A DNA stretch of 64,000 nucleotides from Streptomyces spinoverrucosus (GCF_015712165.1 NZ_JADPZX010000003.1:124001-188000); one strand, 5' to 3'. Shown: positions 8,110-17,045, counted from the first letter of the stretch. The notes: generated by a model not told the origin, from the letters alone. Program-made: numbers and translations.

Positions 8110-8748
8110 CTACAGCCCCATCCGTCGCCGTGCGGCGGCCGGGCGGACGTCGGCGAACGACTCCACCACCCGGTCCACCATGCCGTACTCCCTGGCCTGC
8201 TCGGCCGTGAACCAGCGGTCCCGGTCGCCGTCCCGGGAGATGGTCTCCGGGCTCTGCCCGGTGTGCTCCGCGGTGATCCGCTCGATGGTCCGCTTGGTGA
8301 ACTCCAGGTTGTCCGCCTGGATTTCGATATCGGCGGTCGTGCCGCCGATCCCGGCGGACGGCTGGTGCATCATGATCCGCGCGTTGGGCAGCGAGTACCG
8401 CTTGCCCGGCGCGCCCACGCTCAGCAGGAACTGGCCCATGCTGGCGGCGAACCCCATCGCGAGCGTGGAGACGTCGTTGGGGATCAGCCGCATGGTGTCG
8501 TAGATGGCGAGCCCCGCGTGCACCGAGCCGCCGGGGCTGTTGATGAACAGGCTGATGTCGGTGCGGGGGTCCTCCGCCGACAGGATCAGCAACTGGGTGC
8601 AGACCCGGTTGGCGGAGACCTCGTCGACCTGGGTGCCCAGCAGGACGATCCGCTGTCCGAGCAGCTGGGCTGCCAGGTGGTCGTCGAACCGGGTGGGCGG
8701 GGTGTCGCCCTCCTCGGCGCGAGGCAACAGGGCGGTGCGTGGAGACAT
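8110..8748 (-). CDS. clpP3: ClpP3, ATP-dependent Clp protease catalytic subunit
   Basis: A 212-residue ClpP serine peptidase, first gene of the operon. ATG 8748 is chosen for the strong GAGGAG five bases upstream; the open frame runs to 8958 without a better start. The triad is complete: Ser103 in [10 protein letters not shown], His128 in [11 protein letters not shown] and Asp in [11 protein letters not shown]. It forms tetradecameric degradation chambers with a Clp ATPase; here the partner is probably ClpP4. Two adjacent 15-bp boxes lie 88-117 bases upstream and may be the PopR operator. Confidence 0.93.
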   Translation of the reverse strand: MSPRTALLPRAEEGDTPPTRFDDHLAAQLLGQRIVLLGTQVDEVSANRVCTQLLILSAEDPRTDISLFINSPGGSVHAGLAIYDTMRLIPNDVSTLAMGFAASMGQFLLSVGAPGKRYSLPNARIMMHQPSAGIGGTTADIEIQADNLEFTKRTIERITAEHTGQSPETISRDGDRDRWFTAEQAREYGMVDRVVESFADVRPAAARRRMGL

Positions 8749-8835
8749 GCGGGCTCCTCGGGTCGTGGGAGTGGAAGCGGGTGGTGCGATCGCGATGTCC
8801 ACTCTCGGCCCGGGACCCCGCCCGTGGCGGAACCC

Positions 8836-8865
8836 TCTGCCCGCGGCAGATTCGCCAAGGGCAGA
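8836..8865 (-). promoter_or_regulatory. Twin 15-bp boxes upstream of clpP3, candidate PopR operator
   Basis: TCTGCC-CGC-GGCAGA (8836-8850) is a perfect inverted repeat. It is followed with no gap by TTCGCC-AAG-GGCAGA (8851-8865), which has the same layout. Two identical-length boxes on the same face would suit cooperative dimer binding. The assignment to PopR rests on position only. Confidence 0.45.
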
Positions 8866-8911
8866 GCACGCGCGGCCCGCCGCCTGCCGCACGGGCGGCG
8901 AACCCGTGGGG

Positions 8912-10120
8912 TCACCCGCCCCGCTTCTCCCGCAACTGCCGGAAGAACGCCCGCACATCCCCCACCAGAAGGTCCGGCTCCTCCATCGCCGCGAAGTGCC
9001 CGCCCCGGTCGAACTCCGTCCAGCGCACGATGTTCTCGGTGCGCTCGGCCTTGTGCCGCAGCGGAATCTGCAGCTCCGCCGGGAACAGGGCCACGGCGGT
9101 GGGCGTGGCCGACGGCTCCTGGGGCCGGGCGATCCGGCCGGAGGCGTGCGCCCGCTCGAAGTAGATCCGGGCTGACGAACCGGCGGTCCCGGTCAGCCAG
9201 TACAGCATCACGTTGGTCAGCAGCCGGTCCCGGTCGACGGCCTCCTCGGGCAGCTCCTCGGAGTCCGTCCACTCCCTGAACTTCTCGACGATCCAGGCGA
9301 GTTGCCCAACAGGCGAGTCGGTCAGCGCGTACGACAGGGTCTGCGGCCGGGTCGACTGCAGCACGGCGTACCCCGTGCCCTCCCGCGACCACGCGCTCCA
9401 CCCACGCCACGAGGCGAGCGTCCGCTCCCGCTCCTCGGAGCTCAGCCCCGCCAGCTCCTCACCGGTCGGCTCGGTGGCCGCCTGCGCGCCCGGCAGCAGG
9501 TTCAGATGGACGCCGATCACCCGGCCGGGATGGGCGCGGCCCAGCTCGCGGGAGATCGCCGCGCCCCAGTCACCGCCCTGTGCCCCGAACCGCTCGTAGC
9601 CGAGCCGGCTCATCAGCTCGGCCCACGCGTCGGCGACCCGCCCCGCCTCCCAGCCGGTGTCCGGCGTCGGCCCGGACAGCCCGAAGCCGGGGATGCTCGG
9701 CAGCACGACGTGGAACGCGTCGGCCGGATCCCCGCCGTGCGCGGCCGGGTCGGTCAACGGCCCCACCACGTCGAGGAACTCCACGATCGATCCGGGCCAG
9801 CCGTGCGTGACGACCAGCGGGGTGGCGTCCGGTTCGGGGGAGCGGACGTGCGCGAAGTGCACGTTCGCCCCGTCGATCGTGGTGGTGAACTGCGGCCACT
9901 CATTGAGCCGTGCCTCGGCCGCACGCCAGTCGTACGAGTGCCGCCAGTACCGCACGAGCTCGCGCAGGTAGTCGCCGGGTACGCCGTACGCCCACCCGAC
10001 GCCGGGCAGCTCGTCCGGCCAGCGGGTCCGGTCGAGGCGGTCGTACAGGTCGTCGAGGTCGCGCCGCGGGATGTCGAGGCGGAAGGGCCGGATGCCGTCG
10101 GCGGGCGGTGACGTCGTCAT
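8912..10120 (-). CDS. Epoxide hydrolase, EHN-domain alpha/beta-hydrolase
   Basis: About 402 residues. The N-terminal EHN domain (IRPFRLDIPRRDLDDLYDRL...RWPDELPGVGW) precedes an alpha/beta-hydrolase core. Seen are the oxyanion segment THGWPGS, the nucleophile Asp in QGGDWGA, an acidic/tyrosine region around LSYALTDSPVGQLAWIVEKF, and the catalytic His in RGGHFAAMEEPDLL near the C-terminus. Such enzymes open epoxides to diols through an aspartyl ester intermediate. Start ATG 10120 gives the usual N-terminus; the open frame to 10252 runs into the palindromic element and is not coding. The promoter region was invaded by that element, which begins 11 bases from the start codon. Confidence 0.88.
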   Translation of the reverse strand: MTTSPPADGIRPFRLDIPRRDLDDLYDRLDRTRWPDELPGVGWAYGVPGDYLRELVRYWRHSYDWRAAEARLNEWPQFTTTIDGANVHFAHVRSPEPDATPLVVTHGWPGSIVEFLDVVGPLTDPAAHGGDPADAFHVVLPSIPGFGLSGPTPDTGWEAGRVADAWAELMSRLGYERFGAQGGDWGAAISRELGRAHPGRVIGVHLNLLPGAQAATEPTGEELAGLSSEERERTLASWRGWSAWSREGTGYAVLQSTRPQTLSYALTDSPVGQLAWIVEKFREWTDSEELPEEAVDRDRLLTNVMLYWLTGTAGSSARIYFERAHASGRIARPQEPSATPTAVALFPAELQIPLRHKAERTENIVRWTEFDRGGHFAAMEEPDLLVGDVRAFFRQLREKRGG

Positions 10121-10130
10121 GGTCGCGATG

Positions 10131-10308
10131 CTAGGGCCTGTTGCGAAAGTGGCCTCTGCCGCGCGACGCCCGGCACGCACTCTCGGCGCACCGCCCGAAA
10201 GCCCGAGTACCCCAGTACGAGGGCTTCCGGGCGGCACGCCGAGAGCACGCACCGGACGCCGCGCGGCCGCCCTCCGGGCGACGAGGCCACTTTCGCAACA
10301 GGCCCTAG
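10131..10308. mobile_element. 178-bp MITE-like palindromic element with 26-bp perfect terminal inverted repeats
   Basis: The ends begin CTAGGGCCTGTTGCGAAAGT and match perfectly over 26 bp (10131-10156 and 10283-10308). Both end in CTAG, which could be a target duplication. The interior is also an imperfect palindrome: CTCTCGGCG-C-ACCGCCCG on the left mirrors CGGGCGG-C-ACGCCGAGAG on the right, folding around 10205-10216. There is no coding capacity. It sits between divergent genes for epoxide hydrolase and a PhnB-like protein. The structure fits a non-autonomous element moved by a transposase elsewhere in the genome. Confidence 0.75.
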
Positions 10309-10410
10309 TTCCGGCGGCCGCCCCCGGATGGATTCCGGACGCGGCCGATGAGTTTCGCGGGCCCCGCCGGTCGATACAGATGACCGCGTTCCACGCCGCA
10401 GGAGGTGCCC

Positions 10411-10893
10411 ATGGCGACCGACGGATTCACCACGTGTCTCTGGTTCGACAACGAGGCAGAGGAAGCCGCCCACTACTACGTCTCGATCTTCAAGAACTCC
10501 AGCATCGGCAGGGTCGCCCGCTACCCCGAGGACGCCCCCCGCCCGGCCGGCACCGTGATGACCGTGGAGTTCACGGCCAACGGCCAGAAGTTCCTCGCGC
10601 TCAACGGCGGCCCCGAGTTCAAGTTCAACGAGGCGATCTCCTTGGTGATCTACTGCGAGAACCAGGAGGAGATCGACTACTACTGGACCAAGCTCACCGA
10701 GAACGGCGGCGAGCCCGGCCCCTGCGGCTGGCTGAAGGACAAGTACGGGGTGTCCTGGCAGGTCACGCCCACCGACCTCGACGACATGGTCAGCGACCCG
10801 GACCCGGCGAAGGCGGCACGCGCGATGCAGGCGATGCTGTCGATGCACAAGCTCGACATCGCCGCCCTGAAGAAGGCGTACGCGGGGGAGTGA
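10411..10893 (+). CDS. VOC-superfamily PhnB-like protein
   Basis: A 160-residue protein of the PhnB / 3-demethylubiquinone-9 methyltransferase-like branch of the glyoxalase fold. ATG 10411 follows GGAGG at 6 bases. Motifs include TTCLWFDNEAEEAAHYYVSIF at the start, FLALNGGPEFKFNEAISLVI in the middle and YGVSWQVTP near the end. This group usually lacks proven methyltransferase activity and its substrate is unknown. The gene stands alone and converges on the APH-like gene, separated by a strong hairpin. Confidence 0.85.
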   Translation: MATDGFTTCLWFDNEAEEAAHYYVSIFKNSSIGRVARYPEDAPRPAGTVMTVEFTANGQKFLALNGGPEFKFNEAISLVIYCENQEEIDYYWTKLTENGGEPGPCGWLKDKYGVSWQVTPTDLDDMVSDPDPAKAARAMQAMLSMHKLDIAALKKAYAGE

Positions 10894-10905
10894 CGCACCG
10901 CCGGA

Positions 10906-10933
10906 GCAGGGCCGGCCCCGCGGCCGGCCCTGC
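10906..10933. terminator. Bidirectional hairpin terminator
   Basis: GCAGGGCCGGCC and GGCCGGCCCTGC form a perfect 12-bp stem with a 4-base loop (CCGC). It is placed exactly between the convergent PhnB-like and phosphotransferase genes. Confidence 0.8.
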
Positions 10934-10935
10934 CG

Positions 10936-11826
10936 CTATCCGGCCTCGGCCAGGATCTCCCCGATGACATGCCGGGAGTTCGCCGCCAGCGGCGGATTGG
11001 TCTCCCAGTAGTACGGCAGCTGGATCAGCGAGATCGACAACGCCCAGGCGCGCCCGCGCGCCCACTCGGCGTCGTCCGCGCCCACGGCCTGACGGAAGGT
11101 CTCCCGTGCCCCGGCGGGCAGCAGGTTCCACGCGACGATCAGGTCGACGGCGGGATCCCCCACCCCCGCCACGCCGAAGTCGATCACACCGGTCAGTCGT
11201 CCTTCGCTGACCAGCACGTTCCCGGGAGAGAGGTCTCCGTGCGCCCACACGGCGGGCCCGGCGTACTCCGGTGCCCGCAGGGCCTCCTCCCACAGCGCCG
11301 TCATCGCGTCCGTGTCCACCCGGCCCTCCAACTGCGCGATGGCCTCCCGCGTCGGCTCGTCCCGGGTGGCCGGCGGCACGCCCCGGTGGTTCGGCGGACC
11401 GCCGTCGGCGTCGACCCGGCGCAGTGCGACGACGAACTCCGCCAGGTCCTCGGCCAGCCGCTCCGGCTCGTCGAGCGCCCCGGCGACGGGATTGCTCCCC
11501 TCCAGCCACCCGTACACCGACCAGGGAAACGGGAACCCCGCACCCGGCTCGCCCCGCCCGACCGGCCGCGGTGTGTCCAGGGGCAACCGTGGCCCCAGCT
11601 CGGGCAGCCACCGCAGCTCGTGCTCCACGTCCCCGACGGCCCCGGGATGCCGAGGCAGCCGCACCACCAGTTCGCCCCCCAGCCGGAACATCGCGTTCTC
11701 GGTCCCCGACGACTCCAGCCGGCGCACGGGCAGCTCCGCCCACTGCGGGAACTGCCCGGCGATCAGCCGCCGCACCAGCTGGGCGTCCAGGTCGACTTCG
11801 TCCGCATGCATCTTGACGGCACACAT
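10936..11826 (-). CDS. Aminoglycoside-phosphotransferase-family kinase
   Basis: A 296-residue APH-fold small-molecule kinase. The catalytic loop reads VWAHGDLSPGNVLV (Brenner-type HGDxxxxN) and the metal-binding segment VIDFGVAGVGDPAVDL. The N-lobe contains GTENAMFRLGGELVVRLPR, where the nucleotide-binding strand is expected. The substrate could be an aminoglycoside or another hydroxylated molecule; the Streptomyces homologues are mostly uncharacterised. ATG 11826 is taken; ATG 11811 is in frame. It does not overlap neighbours and shows no cluster context for resistance. Confidence 0.85.
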   Translation of the reverse strand: MCAVKMHADEVDLDAQLVRRLIAGQFPQWAELPVRRLESSGTENAMFRLGGELVVRLPRHPGAVGDVEHELRWLPELGPRLPLDTPRPVGRGEPGAGFPFPWSVYGWLEGSNPVAGALDEPERLAEDLAEFVVALRRVDADGGPPNHRGVPPATRDEPTREAIAQLEGRVDTDAMTALWEEALRAPEYAGPAVWAHGDLSPGNVLVSEGRLTGVIDFGVAGVGDPAVDLIVAWNLLPAGARETFRQAVGADDAEWARGRAWALSISLIQLPYYWETNPPLAANSRHVIGEILAEAG

Positions 11827-11898
11827 GGGGCCATCCCAGTGGAACGGCCTGCGCCCTGTCGAACGATTTTGAGGAGACGTCAGCCGGGTGACGCCTCG

Positions 11899-12804
11899 TC
11901 AGTCGGACCCGGCCGTCGCACCGACCACCCGTGTGATCTCCCGCGCGATCCGCAGGATCCCCGGCGAGCGCACCGGGCACGGCTTGGGGGTGGACGTGGT
12001 GGGCGCCAGACAGAAGTGCAGGTAGTCGTCGTCGCGGTGGAGCGCGGTGCGGTCGCTGCCCGGCTGGGTGCAGTAGTCGGGGTGGGCGCGCTCGTACGCG
12101 GTGCAGGGCAGGAACTGGGTCCAGGTGTAGCGAGCCCCTTCGGGACTCACCGCCCGGCCCGCGTCGGCGACCAGGTCGCCGGTGGCCGCGGCCCGCTCCT
12201 CGTAGACGGCGTTCACGCGCCGCACCCGGTCGGGGCTGATCGGGTCCGGGCCCTGCAGCACCCACACGATGCGCGGCCGCCGCTCGCGCCCCGCCGCGTC
12301 GATCTGCTCGGCGAGGCGTCGCGCGTCGGCGGCGTACCGTTCCAGATAGCGGGTCCGAGAGGCGTCGTACGTGATGCCGTCCATGCACGGCGTGTAGCCC
12401 CAGGCATTTCCCCAGAACTGCAGCACCACGAAGTCCGGCCGCACCGACCGCACCAGGGCCGCCGCCTTGTCCGCGTCCGGCACGAGCGACCGCTTGCCGG
12501 TGCCCTCCAGGTAGTCGCACAGGGTGGTGCCGGAATAGGGGGCGCTCGTGTACGTGGCCCGCAGGTCCCGGCGGAGTTCCTCGCCGAGGACTTTCTGGTT
12601 CTCCATCGCCAGCGAGTCGCCGATGTAGAGGACAGTCGGCGCCTTCGCGGGGAGGCGCGGCGCCCGCTGCTGGGTGGTGGCCGCCGACGCCTCGGGGACG
12701 CTGGGCGCGGGCGGCGCCGCCTCCGGCCCGGACGCCGGATCCCCGCAGCCGCCGAGCAGCACGGCTCCGGCCAGCAGTACCCCGACCACTGACCGCCTGC
12801 CCAT
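11899..12804 (-). CDS. SGNH/GDSL-hydrolase-like lipoprotein
   Basis: A 301-residue exported lipoprotein. The signal peptide MGRRSVVGVLLAGAVLLGGC ends in the lipobox LGGC, so it should be diacylated and anchored outside the membrane. ATG 12804 follows GGGAG at 7 bases. Block I of the SGNH family is YIGDSLAMEN, block III is LQFWGNAWG, and a late HRDDDYLHFC carries the Asp/His pair. These enzymes act as esterases, lipases or acyltransferases on cell-surface carbohydrate; the substrate is unknown. The gene is divergent from the phytase-like gene, with 160 bases of shared upstream region. Confidence 0.85.
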   Translation of the reverse strand: MGRRSVVGVLLAGAVLLGGCGDPASGPEAAPPAPSVPEASAATTQQRAPRLPAKAPTVLYIGDSLAMENQKVLGEELRRDLRATYTSAPYSGTTLCDYLEGTGKRSLVPDADKAAALVRSVRPDFVVLQFWGNAWGYTPCMDGITYDASRTRYLERYAADARRLAEQIDAAGRERRPRIVWVLQGPDPISPDRVRRVNAVYEERAAATGDLVADAGRAVSPEGARYTWTQFLPCTAYERAHPDYCTQPGSDRTALHRDDDYLHFCLAPTTSTPKPCPVRSPGILRIAREITRVVGATAGSD

Positions 12805-12966
12805 ACGGCAACTCCCGCCCCACCACCGACAAGGCCACCCAGGCAAGCACAGCCCGACGGCCGGGGGAAGACACGCGTCGGACACGGAAGCCGTGACCGC
12901 ACACGCGTCCGGTTTTGTCTTCCCGTGTTGGCGTGTTGGTCATACGGTGTCCCTACGGTGCCCGCC

Positions 12967-14166
12967 ATGAGAAGACCTTCGATCTTGCTCAGCGCCGCCG
13001 TTCTGACCGTGGCGCTGGCCTCTCCCGCTGTGGCCGGAAACGGCTCCAGGGACAGCGACTTCGGTCGTGCCACGCTCACCGGATTCGCCTCCCTGCCGGC
13101 CGAGACGTTCGTGCCGGACAGCGAGCCGTCCGGCGCGCTCATCGGCGCCGGCCCGTTCAACGGCATCGCGGCACCCTTCGCCGACCAGCCCGTCCAGGGC
13201 TTCAGCGGCATCGTCAACCGCCACGACGGCACCTTCGACGTGCTGTCCGACAACGGGTACGGCAACAAGGCCAACAGCGCCGACTACCTGCTTCGCGTCC
13301 ACCGCATCAAGCCGGACGTGCGGACCGGCAAGGTCCGGGTGCTCGGCGGATTCAACCTGAGCGACCCCTACCGCAAGGTGCCGTTCGCGCTCACCCGCGC
13401 CGACCGGATGCTGACCGGCGCCGACTTCGACGTCGAGTCGATCGTGCGGGTCGCCGACGGCACGTACTGGATGGGCGACGAGTTCGGCCCGTTCCTGCTG
13501 CACTTCGACGCCAGGGGACAGCTCCTGGAGGCCCCCATCGCGCTGGACGGCGTACAGGCGCCGGAGAACCCCTACCTCGACGGGGCCCAGCCGACCATCG
13601 GCGGCAGCAAGGGCTTCGAGGGCCTGGTCCGCTCCGTCGACGGCCGCCGCCTCTACCCGCTGCTGGAAGGCACCGTCACCGGTGACACGCCGGGCGACCT
13701 GCGGTTCAGCGAGTTCGACCTGCGGGGGCGGGCCTACACTGGCAAGCGGTTCGTCTACCGCCTGGAGTCGACCGCGAACGCCATCGGCGACGCCATCGCC
13801 GTCGACCGGCACCGCTTCCTGGTCATCGAGCGCGACGGCGGCCAGGGCGACGACGCGAAGTTCAAGCGGATCTACCTCGCCGACACCCGCGACCGCGACG
13901 ACGACGGCGTGATGGACAAGACGCTGGTCGCCGACCTGCTGGACATCGCCAACCCCAAGGGCCTCGGCGGCTTCGGCGAGACCTTCCGCTTCCCGTTCAC
14001 CACGATCGAGGACGTCGTCCTGCTCGACGACCGGACCCTGGCCGTGCTGAACGACAACAACTTCCCGTTCTCGTCCGGCCGTACGCCGGGCAAGGCCGAC
14101 AACAACGAGTTCATCACCATCCGGCTGACGGACCGCCTGCACGCCGACCGGCGCGCGTTGCGCTGA
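12967..14166 (+). CDS. Secreted esterase-like/phytase-like beta-propeller protein
   Basis: A 399-residue secreted protein with signal peptide MRRPSILLSAAVLTVALASPAVAG. The rest matches the esterase-like activity of phytase family (PF13449-type): repeated blades such as GFSGIVNRHDGTFDVLSDNGYG, DFDVESIVRVADGTYWMGDEFGPF and FEGLVRSVDGRRLYPLLEG. Acidic turns (DGTYWMGDEFGP, DTRDRDDDGVMD) probably bind calcium. The reaction is probably hydrolysis of a phosphate or carboxyl ester outside the cell, but no substrate can be named. ATG 12967 gives a clean signal peptide. Confidence 0.8.
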   Translation: MRRPSILLSAAVLTVALASPAVAGNGSRDSDFGRATLTGFASLPAETFVPDSEPSGALIGAGPFNGIAAPFADQPVQGFSGIVNRHDGTFDVLSDNGYGNKANSADYLLRVHRIKPDVRTGKVRVLGGFNLSDPYRKVPFALTRADRMLTGADFDVESIVRVADGTYWMGDEFGPFLLHFDARGQLLEAPIALDGVQAPENPYLDGAQPTIGGSKGFEGLVRSVDGRRLYPLLEGTVTGDTPGDLRFSEFDLRGRAYTGKRFVYRLESTANAIGDAIAVDRHRFLVIERDGGQGDDAKFKRIYLADTRDRDDDGVMDKTLVADLLDIANPKGLGGFGETFRFPFTTIEDVVLLDDRTLAVLNDNNFPFSSGRTPGKADNNEFITIRLTDRLHADRRALR

Positions 14167-14205
14167 CCCACGCCCGGCCCGGACCGGTCGCCCCGCGCGG
14201 CCGGT

Positions 14206-15231
14206 CTACCAGTCGTTCACCAGCACCGCCGCCCCGTCGAACCGCCCCGCCTTCAGATCCGCCAGCGCCCGGGCCGCCCCCGCCATCGGATACGGGTGCG
14301 TCGTCGCCCGTACGCCGTGCCGCGCGGCCAGCGCCAGGAACTCCCGCGCGTCCTCGCGCGTGTTGGAGGTGACGCTGCGCACCTCCTTCTCGTAGAACAG
14401 CTCGCTCGCGTAGCGCAGCGGCGGGACGTCGGTCAGATGGATACCGGCGATGGACAGCACCCCGCCCCGATCCAGCGCCCGCAGCGCCACCGGGACCAGC
14501 TCCCCGGCCGGGGCGAACAGGATCGCGCTGTCCAGCGGCTCCGGCGGCATCTCCAGCACGTCCCGCGCCGACGCCGCCCCCAGCTCCAGCGCCAGCCGCC
14601 GCGCCGCCGCACCCCGGGTCAGGACATGCACCCTGGCCCCCTCGGCGAGCGCGACCTGCGCACACAGATGGGCGCTGCCGCCGAAGCCGTACAGACCGAG
14701 CCGCCCGCCCGGCGGCAGCGAAGCCCGCTTCAGGGCCCGGTAGCCGATGATCCCGGCGCACAGCAGCGGCGCCACCGCAACGTCGTCGAGACCGGCCGGC
14801 AGCCGGTGCGCGAACGCCGCCGGTACGGTCGTGTACTCGGCGTATCCGCCGTCGGCGTCCCAGCCCGTGTACCGCGATGCCGGGCACAGGTTCTCGGCGC
14901 CGCGCGCGCAGTAGGCGCAGCTGCCGTCGGTGCGGCGCAGCCAGGCCACGCCCACCCGTTCGCCGGCCACGAAGCCGCGCACCGCCGCCCCGAACCCGGC
15001 CACCACGCCCACCACCTCGTGCCCCGGCGTGACCCCGACCCGGTGCACGGGCAGGTCCCCCTCGGCGACATGCAGGTCGGTACGGCACACCCCGCACGCC
15101 CGCACCCGCACCAGCAACTCGTCCTCGCCGGGCACCGGCACCGGCTTGTCCACCAGCCGCAGCCCGCCCGCCTCCACCAACCCCGGCGTCGCCACCGACC
15201 ACGCCCGCATCGTCCCGTCCGGCACCGCCAT
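14206..15231 (-). CDS. Zinc-dependent alcohol dehydrogenase (MDR family)
   Basis: A 341-residue medium-chain dehydrogenase. Catalytic zinc ligands are the Cys of [10 protein letters not shown] and the His-Glu of TPGHEVVG. The structural zinc lobe reads [12 protein letters not shown], with three cysteines close together. The Rossmann fold is [11 protein letters not shown]; it is a GxGxxx variant, so the preference for NAD or NADP cannot be fixed. It resembles AdhA-like single-gene dehydrogenases. ATG 15231 is listed; ATG 15210 has GGACGG just upstream and may be the true start. A solitary gene convergent with the phytase-like gene. Confidence 0.88.
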   Translation of the reverse strand: MAVPDGTMRAWSVATPGLVEAGGLRLVDKPVPVPGEDELLVRVRACGVCRTDLHVAEGDLPVHRVGVTPGHEVVGVVAGFGAAVRGFVAGERVGVAWLRRTDGSCAYCARGAENLCPASRYTGWDADGGYAEYTTVPAAFAHRLPAGLDDVAVAPLLCAGIIGYRALKRASLPPGGRLGLYGFGGSAHLCAQVALAEGARVHVLTRGAAARRLALELGAASARDVLEMPPEPLDSAILFAPAGELVPVALRALDRGGVLSIAGIHLTDVPPLRYASELFYEKEVRSVTSNTREDAREFLALAARHGVRATTHPYPMAGAARALADLKAGRFDGAAVLVNDW

Positions 15232-15399
15232 GGCGCGCCCCGCTTTCCCCGACGAGCCCTCGCGTCCGCCGTATCCGACCCCGTGCGCCCGGATCCCCTT
15301 CCAGTCTGGGTCGCAACCGCGCGTTCGGCGCGCGGGCGGCCTTCCGGATGACTAGCGTGAGGAATCGGACAACCCCACCGATCGGGAAGGGCCGCGGCC

Positions 15400-16200
15400 A
15401 TGGCTGTGCAACCAGAGGGAACCCCCATTTGGGCCGACGCGATGTTCGGCGACGTCGAGGGGGCCAAGACGTTCTACGGCGACGTCCTCGGTTGGACCTT
15501 CGGCGAGGCGTCGTCGGAGTTCGGCAACTACACCCAGGCCTACTCGAGCGGCAAGGCGGTCGCCGCCGTCGTACCGCCGATGCCCGGTCAGGAGGGCCAG
15601 TCGCAGTGGTGTCTGTACTTCGCGTCCCGGGACGCGGCCGCCACCGCCGTGAGGATCCGCGAGAACGGCGGCCAGGTGCTGATGGAGCCGATGGAGGTCG
15701 GCGACTTCGGCAGCATGTGCCTGGCCAGCGACCCGAGCGGGGTCGTCTTCGGCGTCTGGCAGCCCGGCACCCACCGGGGGTTCGAGGCGCCCATGGACCA
15801 GCCGGGCGCCTACTGCTGGGCCGAGGTCTTCACCCGCGAGCCCGAGAAGTCGGACACCTTCTTCTCCGCCGTGTTCCCGTACACGGCACAGCAGATGGAG
15901 GACGACGACATCGACTTCCGGATCTTCAACCTGGAGGGCAATCCCGTCCTGGGCCGGATGAAGATGACCGACGAGTTCCCGCCCGACGTGCCGCACTACA
16001 TCAACGTCTACTTCAGCGTCGCCAACTGCGACGACGCCGTCGCGCGTGCCACCAAGCTGGGCGGCGTGCTGCGGTTCGGGCCTATGGACAGCCCCTTCGG
16101 GCGGTTCGCCGCGATCAGCGACCCGCAGGGCGCGAACTTCTCGGTGATCGACACCACGACCACCGTGGGCGAGATGCCGAGCCTGAGCGACGTGTCCTGA
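15400..16200 (+). CDS. Two-domain VOC (glyoxalase-fold) protein
   Basis: A 266-residue protein made of two tandem vicinal-oxygen-chelate modules, about 1-125 (PIWADAMFGDVEGAKTFYGDVLGW through DPSGVVFGVWQP) and 130-255 (YCWAEVFTREPEKSDTFFSAVF through DPQGANFSVID). It resembles CFP32-type hydroxylase-like VOC proteins found as single genes in actinobacteria. GGGAAGGG lies ahead of ATG 15400. The substrate is unknown; these folds serve as dioxygenases, glyoxalases and antibiotic-binding proteins. Confidence 0.85.
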   Translation: MAVQPEGTPIWADAMFGDVEGAKTFYGDVLGWTFGEASSEFGNYTQAYSSGKAVAAVVPPMPGQEGQSQWCLYFASRDAAATAVRIRENGGQVLMEPMEVGDFGSMCLASDPSGVVFGVWQPGTHRGFEAPMDQPGAYCWAEVFTREPEKSDTFFSAVFPYTAQQMEDDDIDFRIFNLEGNPVLGRMKMTDEFPPDVPHYINVYFSVANCDDAVARATKLGGVLRFGPMDSPFGRFAAISDPQGANFSVIDTTTTVGEMPSLSDVS

Positions 16201-16257
16201 CCGGCCGAGGCCGGTGATCGACCGGCTCCGCGATCAGGGGCCCGGCCCGTTCATGGC

Positions 16258-16959
16258 ATGATCGGACACATGCGTGAACGTGTGGTGGCCGCGTGCGACG
16301 GGGCTTCGAAGGGAAACCCCGGACCGGCGGGCTGGGCCTGGGTCGTCGCCGACGAGGGCGAGACCCCCACCCGGTGGGAGGCCGGCCCGCTGGGCACGGC
16401 CACCAACAACGTCGCCGAACTCACCGCCCTGGAGCGACTGTTGGCGGCGACGGACCCGGGCGTGCCGCTGGAGATCCGGATGGACTCGCAGTACGCCATC
16501 AAGGCCGTCACCACCTGGTTGCCCGGCTGGAAGCGCAACGGCTGGAAGACCTCCGCCGGCAAGCCGGTCGCCAACCAGGACCTGGTCGTGCGCATCGACG
16601 AGCTGCTCGACGGCCGCACCGTCGAGTTCCGCTACGTCCCCGCCCACCAGGTCGACGGCGACCCGCTGAACGACTTCGCCGACCGCGCCGCCAGCCAGGC
16701 CGCCTTCGTCCAGCAGTCCGCGGGCAGCGACCTCGGCTCACCGGAGCCGCCGCCCGCCCCGGACACCCCGCCGACCGCCCCGCGCCGCAGGGCGGCCACG
16801 GCCAAACCGGCCCGGAAGGGCGGCGGGTCCGCCCGCACGATCAAGGCGAAGTTCCCCGGCCGTTGCGTGTGCGGCCGCCCCTACGCGGCCGGCGACCCTA
16901 TCGCCAAGAACGCCCAGGGCTGGGGTCACCCGGAGTGTCGAACCGTCGACTCCAAGTGA
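16258..16959 (+). CDS. Ribonuclease HI with C-terminal zinc-ribbon-like extension
   Basis: A 233-residue protein. The N-terminal 145 residues are RNase HI: Asp in ACDGASKGNPGPAGW, Glu in NNVAELTAL, Asp in RMDSQYAIK and Asp in LNDFADRAA make the carboxylate set that cuts RNA in RNA-DNA hybrids. A Pro/Ala/Lys linker follows, then a short domain GRCVCGRPYAAGDPI...GWGHPEC with three cysteines and a histidine that could bind zinc. S. coelicolor is known to have a stand-alone RNase HI besides its bifunctional RNase H/phosphatase, and this is probably the counterpart. ATG 16270 is an equally good start. Confidence 0.88.
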   Translation: MIGHMRERVVAACDGASKGNPGPAGWAWVVADEGETPTRWEAGPLGTATNNVAELTALERLLAATDPGVPLEIRMDSQYAIKAVTTWLPGWKRNGWKTSAGKPVANQDLVVRIDELLDGRTVEFRYVPAHQVDGDPLNDFADRAASQAAFVQQSAGSDLGSPEPPPAPDTPPTAPRRRAATAKPARKGGGSARTIKAKFPGRCVCGRPYAAGDPIAKNAQGWGHPECRTVDSK

Positions 16960-17045
16960 TCCACTCCGAGTGATCGACTCCGGGCGAGGCTGAGGCCCGC
17001 CGCAGAGCGCGAGCTTCCGCCGAGCCGTCGGCCCGGAACGCCGCA

